52,184 nucleotides of DNA. It comes from Methylosinus sp. Sm6. GTDB lineage: Bacteria; Pseudomonadota; Alphaproteobacteria; Rhizobiales; Beijerinckiaceae. The stretch is taken from contig NZ_JAINDZ010000032.1 of assembly GCF_019802345.1 (NCBI RefSeq), positions 1 through 52,184 of the forward strand, written 5' to 3'. The notes beneath the pieces were generated by a model that was not told where the DNA came from, did no database searches, and saw only the letters and a program-made list of their open reading frames with translations. Position numbers and translations under genes: made by a program. Below are positions 17,894 through 25,029 of this stretch, piece by piece; position 1 is the stretch's first letter, and every line of letters starts with the position of its first letter.

Positions 17894-19049
17894 CTCGGCC
17901 GAATGCGCCGCGCAGACGCACGGCCCGACGGAACATCCAGGGGGTCTGCTTGATCTGGCGCTTGGCGCGCGTCGCCGCGACGAAGAGCGGCGCGGCGACA
18001 ACGCCGAGCGGGCTCGCCGGGACGATCGTGTCGACCAGCGCGATGGTCTCGTCACAGACCGCATTCTTGTAGCGCCCTTCTCCGACGCCGAGATCGAAGC
18101 GCGTGAAGCCACGCGCGACGAGATCGCGCATCAGCGCATGCAGCAGCAGATCGCCGGGCGACGAGCGCGCGATCTCTTCCTCCGAATCGAAAGAGTTGAG
18201 CATCGCCGAGAAGCCGCGCTCATGCGGCAGCCCCGCATAGGCGGCGATGATCCGGCCGTCGAGGGTCAGCGCATGAGCTTCGAGCGCGCCCGTCTCGACG
18301 AGACGAAGAACGAAATCGCGCATGTCCGTCCGCTCGAAGGAGGCGTCGACGCCGCGCAGCCGCTCGGCCTTCTGCGCGAGCAGCGTCTTCACGATGTCTC
18401 GCGCACGATGTCCCGTCGCGACATGCTCGAAGACGACGGCGCCGAGCGTCTCGAGCCGCGTCTTCTTCTTGCGCAGCTTCTTGCGCGCATCACCCGTGAG
18501 CCGCGCATCGAGATCGGCGGCGCGAGCGGGCAGGGCGGTCGCATGCGCCGAGCTCGGACTGGGAGAGGAGCCGGGAAGAGCGAGCGGATTTGCGGCGCCG
18601 GCGCAGGATCGCGGCTGATTGCGCAAGAGGAAGAGATCGACGCTCTGCGGCGCCGCCCGTGCGGCGCGGCGCAGCAGCAAGCGCATGTCGCCGAGCGCGG
18701 CGTCGCGGGCGATCAGCCCGCAATTGAGATTGCTCTCTCTGCCGCCGATGAAGCGCGCGACGCCGAGCGGACCGACGCGCCCGAACGCGAGCGGCAGCAG
18801 GGCGACGGCTCGTCCGCCGCTCGCCCGGGCGACGACGATCATCGGCGCGAGGCCCTGCGCGCGGCCGAGCGTCTCCATCCAGACATTGCAGAAATCATAG
18901 GATTGGTAGGCGCTCGCCGGAGCGCGGGCGAAGAGATCGTCCCAATCGGCGCGCGCATCCTCGAGCCGTGTCAGCACATCCAGAGCGACGGGCGCCTCCT
19001 CGACCTCGCCCGCGAGATCTCCCACGCCGCAATCGATTGCATTTACCAT
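17871..19049 (-). CDS. GNAT/FemAB-like (BioF2/CelD type) acyl- or aminoacyltransferase
   Basis: 392 aa with two tandem GNAT-like lobes. Visible landmarks are YQSYDFCNVWMETLG near the N-terminus, the basic linker LTGDARKKLRKKKTRLETLG at about residue 185, and the C-terminal SPGDLLLHALMRDLVARGF ... DLGVGEGRYKNAVCDE block typical of the BioF2-like (CelD/BcsL) family. In exopolysaccharide clusters such proteins are thought to acylate sugars; that is inference here. It is convergent with, and overlaps by 23 bases, the Wzc/GumC-like gene, and is divergent from the polysaccharide deacetylase. Confidence 0.82.
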   Translation of the reverse strand: MVNAIDCGVGDLAGEVEEAPVALDVLTRLEDARADWDDLFARAPASAYQSYDFCNVWMETLGRAQGLAPMIVVARASGGRAVALLPLAFGRVGPLGVARFIGGRESNLNCGLIARDAALGDMRLLLRRAARAAPQSVDLFLLRNQPRSCAGAANPLALPGSSPSPSSAHATALPARAADLDARLTGDARKKLRKKKTRLETLGAVVFEHVATGHRARDIVKTLLAQKAERLRGVDASFERTDMRDFVLRLVETGALEAHALTLDGRIIAAYAGLPHERGFSAMLNSFDSEEEIARSSPGDLLLHALMRDLVARGFTRFDLGVGEGRYKNAVCDETIALVDTIVPASPLGVVAAPLFVAATRAKRQIKQTPWMFRRAVRLRGAFGRVRPPSRS

Positions 19050-19141
19050 GACTCGACGGTCCCGTTGCCGATCCGCTGCTTTGGTTCAAGCTATCAGGCA
19101 AAGGTCAACGAGAGCTGTAGAGCGCGAGAGGAGAGACCGCC

Positions 19142-20197
19142 ATGGCCAACTGGCGCCGGCTGGCCATCGATGCAGGCATGGCTTTCTTTCGGGCGAGCGG
19201 CGCCCATCGCCTCGCCGAGCCTTTTACGCGCGGCGTCGGGGTCATATTGACGTTTCACAACGTGCGGCCTCGGCGCGACGACGCTTTCGAGCCGAACGGG
19301 TCGATCGAGATCACGCCGCAATTCTTCGACGGCGTGCTGACGCATTTGCGGCGGCGAGGGATCGAGATCATCTCGCTCGACGATGCGCTCGCGCGTCTGC
19401 GGGAGCCTGAAGCCGATCGCACGCCTTTTGCCGTGCTCAGCTTCGACGATGGCTATCGCAATCTCGTCGCGCATGCGCTGCCTGTTCTCGAGCGTCACGA
19501 GGCGCCCTTCATCGCCTATGTGACGGCCGGTTTCGCCGATGGCGCCGCGCGACTTTGGTGGGTCGAGCTCGAGGAGGCGATTCGGCGGCTCGATCGCATC
19601 GACATCGTCGCCGGCGGTCTGCGCGTTGCGCGCGGAACGGCGACGGCGGCGGAGAAGCAGGCGGCGTTCTGCGATATTTACGCTCGGCTCGAAGCCGGCG
19701 CGGACGAGGAGCGTCTCGACGTCATCGCCGCGCTCGCGGCGCAGGCGACGCTCGAGGCGGGTGCGCTGACGCGCGAGCTCTGTCTCGGATGGAGCGAGCT
19801 GCGCGCGCTCGCGCGTCACCCGCTGGCGACCATCGGCGCGCACACGCTGACGCATCCGCGGCTCGCGCGGCTCGCGCGCGCGCCGGCCGTCATGGAGATG
19901 GCAACGAGCCGCAAGCGCCTGGCCGACGAGCTCGGCGTCGCCGCGAGGCATTTTTGCTATCCCTATGGAGGCCGCGCAGCGGCCGGCGCGCGCGAGTTCG
20001 AGCTCGCTGCCGCGATCGGCTTCGAGAGCGCGGTGACGACGCGGCCGGGCATGATCTTCCCGGCCCATCGCGAGCGCTTGCTCGCCCTGCCGCGGCTCTC
20101 CGTCAACGGCAATTATCAGAGCGTGGAGGCGCTCGACATTCTGCTGTCGGGCGCGCCCTTCGCCTTGATGAACGCCGGCCGCCGGGTCGCCGCTTGA
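19142..20197 (+). CDS. Polysaccharide deacetylase (NodB-homology, CE4)
   Basis: 351 aa. The NodB-homology motifs can be traced: VILTFHNVRP at the first strand, motif 1 LSFDDGYRN (two Asp of the metal/catalytic site), motif 2 GAHTLTHPRL (metal-binding His pair) and motif 3 FCYPYGGR. There is no cleavable signal peptide, although the N-terminus is mildly hydrophobic, so the enzyme may act in the cytosol or at the membrane. It would remove N- or O-acetyl groups from the polysaccharide made by the surrounding locus. GAGGAG lies about 8 nt before the ATG. Confidence 0.9.
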   Translation: MANWRRLAIDAGMAFFRASGAHRLAEPFTRGVGVILTFHNVRPRRDDAFEPNGSIEITPQFFDGVLTHLRRRGIEIISLDDALARLREPEADRTPFAVLSFDDGYRNLVAHALPVLERHEAPFIAYVTAGFADGAARLWWVELEEAIRRLDRIDIVAGGLRVARGTATAAEKQAAFCDIYARLEAGADEERLDVIAALAAQATLEAGALTRELCLGWSELRALARHPLATIGAHTLTHPRLARLARAPAVMEMATSRKRLADELGVAARHFCYPYGGRAAAGAREFELAAAIGFESAVTTRPGMIFPAHRERLLALPRLSVNGNYQSVEALDILLSGAPFALMNAGRRVAA

Positions 20198-20200
20198 CGG

Positions 20201-20644
20201 TCAGCGCCCCCAGCCGAAGCGCTGACGCAGATCCCGCCACATCTGCGCGAGGGTGCGCTTCTGCGACAGCGCGCGGGCGCGCGACGCCACGGCGCCGGGC
20301 GTGATCGCGCCGGAATAGTTGCAATCGCAGAAGAGATGATGCGCTTCGCGCATCGACAGGCCGAAGAACTCGATCGCGTCGCCGAGGCGGTCGCCGGCGA
20401 GGCCCTGCTCGCGGAACTGCGGATCGCGATAGGCGATCGAGAGAGGCGACTCGTCCTGACGCAGCTTCACGCGCTCGCGCACCGGAACATATTCCATCAT
20501 GGAGAATAGGCGGATGCGTCCGGAATGCGCCGAGAGGATCTGCGCGAGCCGCTCCAGCCGCGCGCGCCGCGGCGACTCTTCCTTGTTCGCGACGGGCTCG
20601 ATCGCCGCAATTTTCGTCACTTCTTCCAGAGTTCTGTGCTTCAT
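20201..20644 (-). CDS. Hypothetical alphaproteobacterial protein, 147 aa
   Basis: Starts at ATG 20644 with GGAGGG directly upstream; the open frame runs further but has no better site. The protein is charged and soluble, with the segment LGDAIEFFGLSMREAHHLFCDCNYSG near the centre, including a CDC pair after two histidines. This HHLFCDC cluster could bind a metal but no family is recognised. It is convergent with the deacetylase, 3 bases away. Confidence 0.7.
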   Translation of the reverse strand: MKHRTLEEVTKIAAIEPVANKEESPRRARLERLAQILSAHSGRIRLFSMMEYVPVRERVKLRQDESPLSIAYRDPQFREQGLAGDRLGDAIEFFGLSMREAHHLFCDCNYSGAITPGAVASRARALSQKRTLAQMWRDLRQRFGWGR

Positions 20645-20712
20645 CACGCCCTCCGTCGCCAATGGGCCGCTCCGCCCGAAACTTCCGGCCCCAATTCCTT
20701 TGAACACGCTTC

Positions 20713-20737
20713 CCCCGGATTGGTTCCGGGGCTTTTT
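20713..20737 (+). terminator. Terminator-like hairpin with T-run
   Basis: Stem CCCCGGA (20713-20719) and TCCGGGG (20725-20731) followed by CTTTTT. It points along the + strand and would protect the downstream membrane-protein gene from readthrough of the deacetylase transcript; on the minus strand it falls in the leader of the 147-aa gene. Confidence 0.6.
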
Positions 20738-20862
20738 CATGCGTCCGCTCGGGCTCGGCCGTGCGGAGCGCAGATGCTCCCGCGTTGTCGGTTACACGCT
20801 TGTCGCGGCGTGCGCTTCGACTATTTGGTGCGCGGGGCTGCGGGCCAATGGAGTGTCCTTCG

Positions 20863-21558
20863 ATGTCCATGTCCTTCCGAGAGGCAACTGCTCAGGAGAA
20901 TGCCGCAGTCTACGGCGGCCTCGTCGACGCCGTGGGAGGCATCGCGACGATCGTCCTCGCGGTCGTCGGTCTCGCCGGCGTCAATCCCCAGCTGTTCGCG
21001 TCGATCGCCACCATCGTGTTCGGCGTCGCTCTGCTCATTCAGGGCGGAACCATGCTGTCCGAATATGCTCAGATCATCTTTCCGACGGGCTCCCAGTCCT
21101 CCTCCGTCGAGCATTTCGGCGGCGGCAGCCTGTCTGCAGTGTTCCTCGTCGGAGCCGCCGGCATCGTGCTCGGCGTGCTGGCGCTGCTCGGCATCAGCCC
21201 CGGCGCGCTGACCCAAATCGCGGCGATCGCTTTCGGAACGGCGCTCGTGCTCAGCAGCAATGCGGTGTGGCAGCTCTATGTGCTCCGTCATGCTGCGGCC
21301 AAGAGCGAGGCCGCCCAGTCGCAGAGCTTCGGCGGCGAGTTTTTGGCGAGCGAGATGGCGTCGGGTTCGGCCGGCATTCAGTCGCTCGCGGGACTTGGCG
21401 CGATCGTGCTCGGCGTGCTCGCGGTCGCCGGCGCCACTAATGACGTGGTTCTCAACCTCGTCGCGCTTCTCGCCCTCGGCGCGACGCTCGTTCTCACGGG
21501 CAGCACGCTCAGCACGACGGTTCTTAGCTTCATGCGGCCGTGGTCGTCGCAGGCCTGA
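20863..21558 (+). CDS. Six-helix membrane protein of three internal repeats
   Basis: 231 aa from ATG 20863, chosen because GGAG lies 9 nt upstream. Six hydrophobic helices fall in three pairs that resemble each other: GIATIVLAVVGLAGVNPQLF ... FGVALLI, GIVLGVLALLGISPGALTQI ... FGTALVL, and AIVLGVLAVAGATNDVVLNL ... LGATLVL. Each unit is a helix, a short G-x-(S/T/N)P-like turn and a helix ending in a Gly-rich face. No family is recognised. Short hydrophilic loops carry Ser/Gln-rich stretches. It is convergent with the MarR gene next to the pmoD module, so a link to that module is possible but unproven. Confidence 0.75.
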   Translation: MSMSFREATAQENAAVYGGLVDAVGGIATIVLAVVGLAGVNPQLFASIATIVFGVALLIQGGTMLSEYAQIIFPTGSQSSSVEHFGGGSLSAVFLVGAAGIVLGVLALLGISPGALTQIAAIAFGTALVLSSNAVWQLYVLRHAAAKSEAAQSQSFGGEFLASEMASGSAGIQSLAGLGAIVLGVLAVAGATNDVVLNLVALLALGATLVLTGSTLSTTVLSFMRPWSSQA

Positions 21559-21615
21559 GCGGGCTCTCCCATTCTCCCGGGGTCGTCGCGTCGCGACGGC
21601 GCTCGGGTGAAGGGC

Positions 21616-22110
21616 TCATGTCTCGTCGGCGCCGATATCGTCGACGCGATGCGGCGCCTCGCCGCCGCTCCCATCGAAGAGATCGAGAAAGGCGCTTTTG
21701 TCGGCGCGCAGCCTTCTCAAATGGGCGTCCGCCAGTTGTGCGAGCCGGCGGTCGCCCGAAGCCGTGATGATCACGAGCGACCGGCGACGGTCGCCGGGAT
21801 CGATCTTGCGCCGGACCAGCTTCGCCTGCACCAGCCGCGAGACCAACTCTGCCGCGCTGTGATCGCGAATGATCAATTGCTCGGCCAGCTCTCCGACGCT
21901 GATATGTCCGCCGCCGCGAAACGTCTTGATGACGAGCAGCGCCTGATAGCGCTGCATGGTGAGCCCGACATCGGCGGCGGCCTGCTCGCTGAAGGCGAGA
22001 AAGCGGCGCAGCGCGTAGCGAAAATTGGCGAGAGCGAGCAGCTCCTCCTCGGTCGGGGCGGGCTTGTCGGCCGCCTTCTCCGCAGCGCCGCAGTCTGCCG
22101 TCGGGTCCAC
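21616..22110 (-). CDS. MarR-family transcriptional regulator
   Basis: 164 aa from a GTG at 22110 preceded by an ideal GAGGAGG; the open frame continues upstream without a site. Winged-helix layout: a helix with FRYALRRFLAFSEQAAADVGL, then LTMQRYQALLVIKTF, the recognition region ISVGELAEQLIIRDHSAAELVSRL and the wing VRRKIDPGDRRRSLVIIT. No Cys-based redox switch is obvious in the DNA-binding core. It is divergent from pmoD, and the shared 237-bp region holds several dyad sequences, so it may repress itself and pmoD. Ligand unknown. Confidence 0.88.
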   Translation of the reverse strand: MDPTADCGAAEKAADKPAPTEEELLALANFRYALRRFLAFSEQAAADVGLTMQRYQALLVIKTFRGGGHISVGELAEQLIIRDHSAAELVSRLVQAKLVRRKIDPGDRRRSLVIITASGDRRLAQLADAHLRRLRADKSAFLDLFDGSGGEAPHRVDDIGADET

Positions 22111-22143
22111 GCTGCCTCCTCGCTCTCGCGATAGTCGTCGCCG

Positions 22144-22171
22144 GAAACGAGAATGATGACGTTCCCGTTTC
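22144..22171. promoter_or_regulatory. 28-bp dyad upstream of the MarR gene
   Basis: Arms GAAACGAGAA and TTCCCGTTTC agree at 9 of 10 paired positions around an 8-base spacer. It is 34 bases before the marR GTG and is the size of a MarR dimer site, suggesting autoregulation. Confidence 0.45.
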
Positions 22172-22237
22172 GAGCGGTCAAGGCGCCCGGGGGCATGCGG
22201 CGTCAAAGCCTGCGACAATCGGGCTCGACAGCCGCTC

Positions 22238-22267
22238 TTGCCGATACATCGTATCACGATTTATAGT
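22238..22267 (+). promoter_or_regulatory. Candidate pmoD promoter overlapped by two dyads
   Basis: TTGCCG (22238-22243) and TATAGT (22262-22267) with an 18-base spacer, 80 bases before the pmoD start. Within the spacer are two overlapping perfect dyads, GATAC-ATC-GTATC (22243-22255) and ATCGT-ATC-ACGAT (22248-22260). A protein bound there would block RNA polymerase; the divergent MarR regulator is the obvious candidate. Confidence 0.5.
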
Positions 22268-22347
22268 TTTGCGGCCGGGGACCGCGAACGGCGCGCGGCG
22301 CACGGAGGAACGAGCGCGCAGAGCGCCAAGAGCCGGAGAGAGCGTAA

Positions 22348-22917
22348 ATGATCAGATTTCTCGTCGCCACTTTGCTGGTCACCGCATGGCTGACGTCACA
22401 AGCCCACGCGCATGGCGGCGTCAGCATCGACGAAGGCCAATGCAAGATGAAGATCGGCCCCGATCAGATGAACTTCACCGGCTACCAGCCGCTGAAGTCG
22501 CGGGAGCAGTTCTGCGACGACATTCCGGACGTGGGCCCGACAATCATCGTCCTCGACGCTGTGCAGGACGAGCTGCGCGATATGAATCTCGAAATCCGCA
22601 TTCTCCGCGATGTGGGCCAGAAGACCGACGAGGAAAACCTCGAGCAGAACACCGAGACCTATGTTCCGCCCAAGAAGTACCGGACCGGCACGCTCAACTT
22701 CGAGTATGATTTCGCGCAGAAGGGCAAGTTCATCGGCCTCGTCAAAGCGTCGACCGACGACGGGGCGAAGGTGTATGTCTCGCGCTTCCCCTTTTCGGTC
22801 GGCGAGACCGCGACCCGCGACATCACCGTGATGGTGTTTTTCGCGGCGCTGGGGCTGGTCGGATTCGGTCTCTGGTACAAGAACTCCTTCAACAAGAAGC
22901 CGTCCGCCATAGCGTGA
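22348..22917 (+). CDS. pmoD: PmoD-family periplasmic copper protein
   Basis: 189 aa. A signal peptide ends at SQAHA, giving a mature protein beginning with His22. A periplasmic domain contains the conserved CuA-like ligand pattern of the family, QCKMK (Cys32 and Met34) and QFCDD (Cys56). It closes with one C-terminal membrane helix (about residues 160-178, VMVFFAALGLVGFGLWY) and a short basic tail. PmoD proteins occur in methane and ammonia oxidisers; a homologue forms a dimer-interface copper site and pmoD loss harms growth on particulate methane monooxygenase in a Methylosinus (established knowledge of the family). Here it is away from pmoCAB, followed by a PCuAC protein and divergent from a MarR regulator. 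The ATG follows GGAGAG. Confidence 0.92.
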   Translation: MIRFLVATLLVTAWLTSQAHAHGGVSIDEGQCKMKIGPDQMNFTGYQPLKSREQFCDDIPDVGPTIIVLDAVQDELRDMNLEIRILRDVGQKTDEENLEQNTETYVPPKKYRTGTLNFEYDFAQKGKFIGLVKASTDDGAKVYVSRFPFSVGETATRDITVMVFFAALGLVGFGLWYKNSFNKKPSAIA

Positions 22918-22997
22918 GCGGCGCGAAGGGCGCGAGACCGCGGCTCTCGCGCCCGCTCTCACTTCCGTGGCGTTCGGCGACGGACGGAGGAGCGGAA

Positions 22998-23624
22998 ATG
23001 ACCATCGATCGACGTCGCATCCTTTCGCGCGCGCTCTCGGCCGGCGCGGCGTTCGCGGCTTGCTTCATCATTTGGCCTTCGACCTCGATCCGCGCGCACG
23101 AATATGAGGTGGGCGCGATTAAAATCGAGCATCCCTGGTTGCGCGCTCCGCACGAAGGCGAGACGCGCGCGCAGCTCTATATGTTCGTCTCCAATAAGGG
23201 GGATCGGCCCGATCGGCTGATCGGCGTCAAATCCGCCGGTTTCGGCTCGGCCGAATTTCACGTCGCGCCGCATTTCGCCGTGCGCGAGAATGCGATCTAT
23301 CTGCCGCCCATGTCCAAAGTGACGCTGGAGCCCGGCGGATCTCATGTGCTGCTGGTCGATATATCGAAGATGAATCCCATCGGCTGGGGATTCGAGATGA
23401 CGCTCGTCTTCGACAAAGCCGGAGAAGTCGCCATCGACGCCTCGATCGACGCGCCGGACGCAATGCATGCGCATGACGCCGACGCGATGGAGCGCTGGCG
23501 CAAGTCCCATCGCGAATCGTCGTCCGAACCAGAGACGCCGAGCGATCACACGGATCATGACCAAATGCAGAAGGATCAGGAGCCGATCGGCGGCGAGGGC
23601 GAGTCGGCGCCGAAATCCGAATGA
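22998..23624 (+). CDS. Periplasmic PCuAC-domain copper protein, likely histidine-brace type (PmoF-like)
   Basis: 208 aa. The signal peptide has an RRRIL twin-arginine-like start and probably ends at SIRA, leaving His34 (HEYEVGAIKIEHPW) as the mature N-terminus. The PCuAC core follows (to about 150), but the usual H-M-X10-M-X21-HXM set is incomplete: His88 and His116 are there, while the final HXM reads HVL. A free N-terminal His with a further His is the arrangement reported for methanotroph PCuAC proteins that bind copper through a histidine brace. The tail (157-190) is rich in His, Asp and Met (MHAHDAD, SDHTDHDQM), a likely metal-binding extension. It starts 80 bases after pmoD, probably in the same transcript. 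Confidence 0.85.
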   Translation: MTIDRRRILSRALSAGAAFAACFIIWPSTSIRAHEYEVGAIKIEHPWLRAPHEGETRAQLYMFVSNKGDRPDRLIGVKSAGFGSAEFHVAPHFAVRENAIYLPPMSKVTLEPGGSHVLLVDISKMNPIGWGFEMTLVFDKAGEVAIDASIDAPDAMHAHDADAMERWRKSHRESSSEPETPSDHTDHDQMQKDQEPIGGEGESAPKSE

Positions 23625-23869
23625 TCGCTGCTGCAGCGTTCGCGCGAGCGCTGACGCGCCAACGGCGCGCGACGGCGTTCGAGCCGCGGTCGTGCGTCGG
23701 ATCGGGACTCTGCCTGAACTAACTGAAATATCGGCGTTTGGATCAAAAAATGAGCTTGCTTCGCGCAGCGATTGATCGTAGGCCGACCAAACATGCTGCG
23801 GCGTCTCGACGTTTTCTGCGCTCAGCATTCCTACTGTTTGGAGCAGAAGCGTCAGTGGAGGCAAAACCG

Positions 23870-23998
23870 ATGTCCAACGATCCTTTCAAGAGGTCCGGCG
23901 CCGAGCTGGTCAAATCGATCGCGTGGTTTCTCGGCGCGGTCGGCGTGATCTTCGCGATCATCCATTATGCGCCGATCATTTCGCATGGCGGCTTCTGA
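23870..23998 (+). CDS. 42-aa single-helix membrane protein in the pmoD cluster
   Basis: A short protein starting MSNDPFKRSGAELVKS, with one membrane helix (about residues 17-34, AWFLGAVGVIFAIIHYAP) and the end IISHGGF. A clear GGAGG lies 8 nt before the ATG, which argues that it is translated; longer upstream starts in the frame lack a site. His residues flank the helix. It follows the PCuAC gene by about 245 bases and ends before a strong hairpin. Possibly an assembly or stabilising subunit; no function is known to me. Confidence 0.65.
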   Translation: MSNDPFKRSGAELVKSIAWFLGAVGVIFAIIHYAPIISHGGF

Positions 23999-24025
23999 GC
24001 CGGCGCGACGAAGAATCATTCGATA

Positions 24026-24064
24026 AAATCCGGGAGTCGTCCGACGAGGGCGGCTCCCGGATTT
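24026..24064. terminator. Bidirectional rho-independent-type terminator
   Basis: A perfect 11-bp stem AAATCCGGGAG / CTCCCGGATTT with A-run and T-run flanks, located between two convergent small genes (42 aa on the + strand, 35 aa on the minus strand). It should end both transcripts, including the pmoD module. Confidence 0.8.
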
Positions 24065-24100
24065 GCGTTCGGGATGGACGGCGCGACGTTCCGCGCGCGT

Positions 24101-24208
24101 TCATCGCCACATGCGCAGACCCACCGCGACGGCCATGGAAACGATCGCCACGATCGCGATGATAGCGGCGAGCCGCACCACTTCTCTGCTGTCATCGGCG
24201 TTCCGCAT
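24101..24208 (-). CDS. 35-aa single-helix membrane protein
   Basis: A short frame starting MRNADDSREVVRL, followed by one strongly hydrophobic helix (AAIIAIVAIVSMAVAVGL) and the end RMWR. The ATG has GAGAGGAAG upstream at good spacing, and codon use is GC-rich as in neighbouring genes. It converges with the 42-aa gene on the shared terminator. Function unknown. Confidence 0.55.
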   Translation of the reverse strand: MRNADDSREVVRLAAIIAIVAIVSMAVAVGLRMWR

Positions 24209-24370
24209 AGTCTTCCTCTCGACGGCGTCTCGCGATTGAGCGCGGGAAAAGCGGCCGCCGCGACGGCCGCCCGTCCTCATCGGAATTCCCGCCTTGATTT
24301 GCGGACAGCTTACGCGCGTGTGGCCGCCGAGACGAGCGCGAACGGCGCGACGATCTGTCGCGGCCGCCCC

Positions 24371-24958
24371 TCAGAAGGGGTTCCAGGTCGCTTCGCGTGT
24401 GAACTTCAAATAGCCGAAGCTGACGCCGAGCCGCGCGCCGACGCCGGAACGGATCGGCGCGAGGACGATGTCGCCGGCCGTCAGCTCGGTGAGGCCGAGC
24501 CCGCCGACCAGATAGGCGGAGCCGTCGACGCCGCCGAACCGCGTATAGATCGCCTCCGCGGAAGGCAGATTATAGACCAGCATCATGGTGCGGTCGCCGT
24601 CGGCGCCCGCGTCGAAGCCGAGCGTCGGCCCTTGCCAATAGACCCGCTTTTTGCCGGCGTTGCGGGTGTACATCAAGCCCTCGCCATAGCGCAGCCCGCC
24701 GATCAGAGCGCCCGAGGCCTCCTGGCCGAGCACATAGGCGTTGGGCCGGCCCCAGCGCCGCGCGGCCTCCTCGACGGCGAGCGCCAGATTGCGTGCGATC
24801 GAACCGAAGAAGCGATGGCCGTCGCGCACGATCTCGTCGCCCGACATTTCCTCGGGGCGCTCCTCATAAGCGGCGAGGGCGGGAAGGGCCGGCGCCAGCG
24901 CGCAGGCGCCGGCGAGAGCGAGAATATCCCTGCGGGAGGATCGTGACGCGGCGCTCAT
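24371..24958 (-). CDS. DUF1134 / EipA-like envelope protein
   Basis: 195 aa from ATG 24958 (GGGGAG 8 nt upstream). The N-terminus carries a twin-arginine-like signal (SRRDILALAG) and cleavage near LAAY. The mature domain has the family features VLGQEASGALIGGLRYGEG, GPTLGFDAGADG, a glycine-rich loop FGGVDGSAYLVGGLGLTEL and an end in AGDIVLAPIRSGVGARLGVSFGYLKFT. The DUF1134 family includes EipA, needed for envelope integrity in Brucella. It should be periplasmic. It lies 71 bases after cysQ on the same strand. Confidence 0.85.
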   Translation of the reverse strand: MSAASRSSRRDILALAGACALAPALPALAAYEERPEEMSGDEIVRDGHRFFGSIARNLALAVEEAARRWGRPNAYVLGQEASGALIGGLRYGEGLMYTRNAGKKRVYWQGPTLGFDAGADGDRTMMLVYNLPSAEAIYTRFGGVDGSAYLVGGLGLTELTAGDIVLAPIRSGVGARLGVSFGYLKFTREATWNPF

Positions 24959-25029
24959 GCGGAAGACTCCCCGCGCGGTCTCGGCGACCAGGCCGGCGCC
25001 GCGCTCGCTCGAAGAATCTCGCGCGAAGC

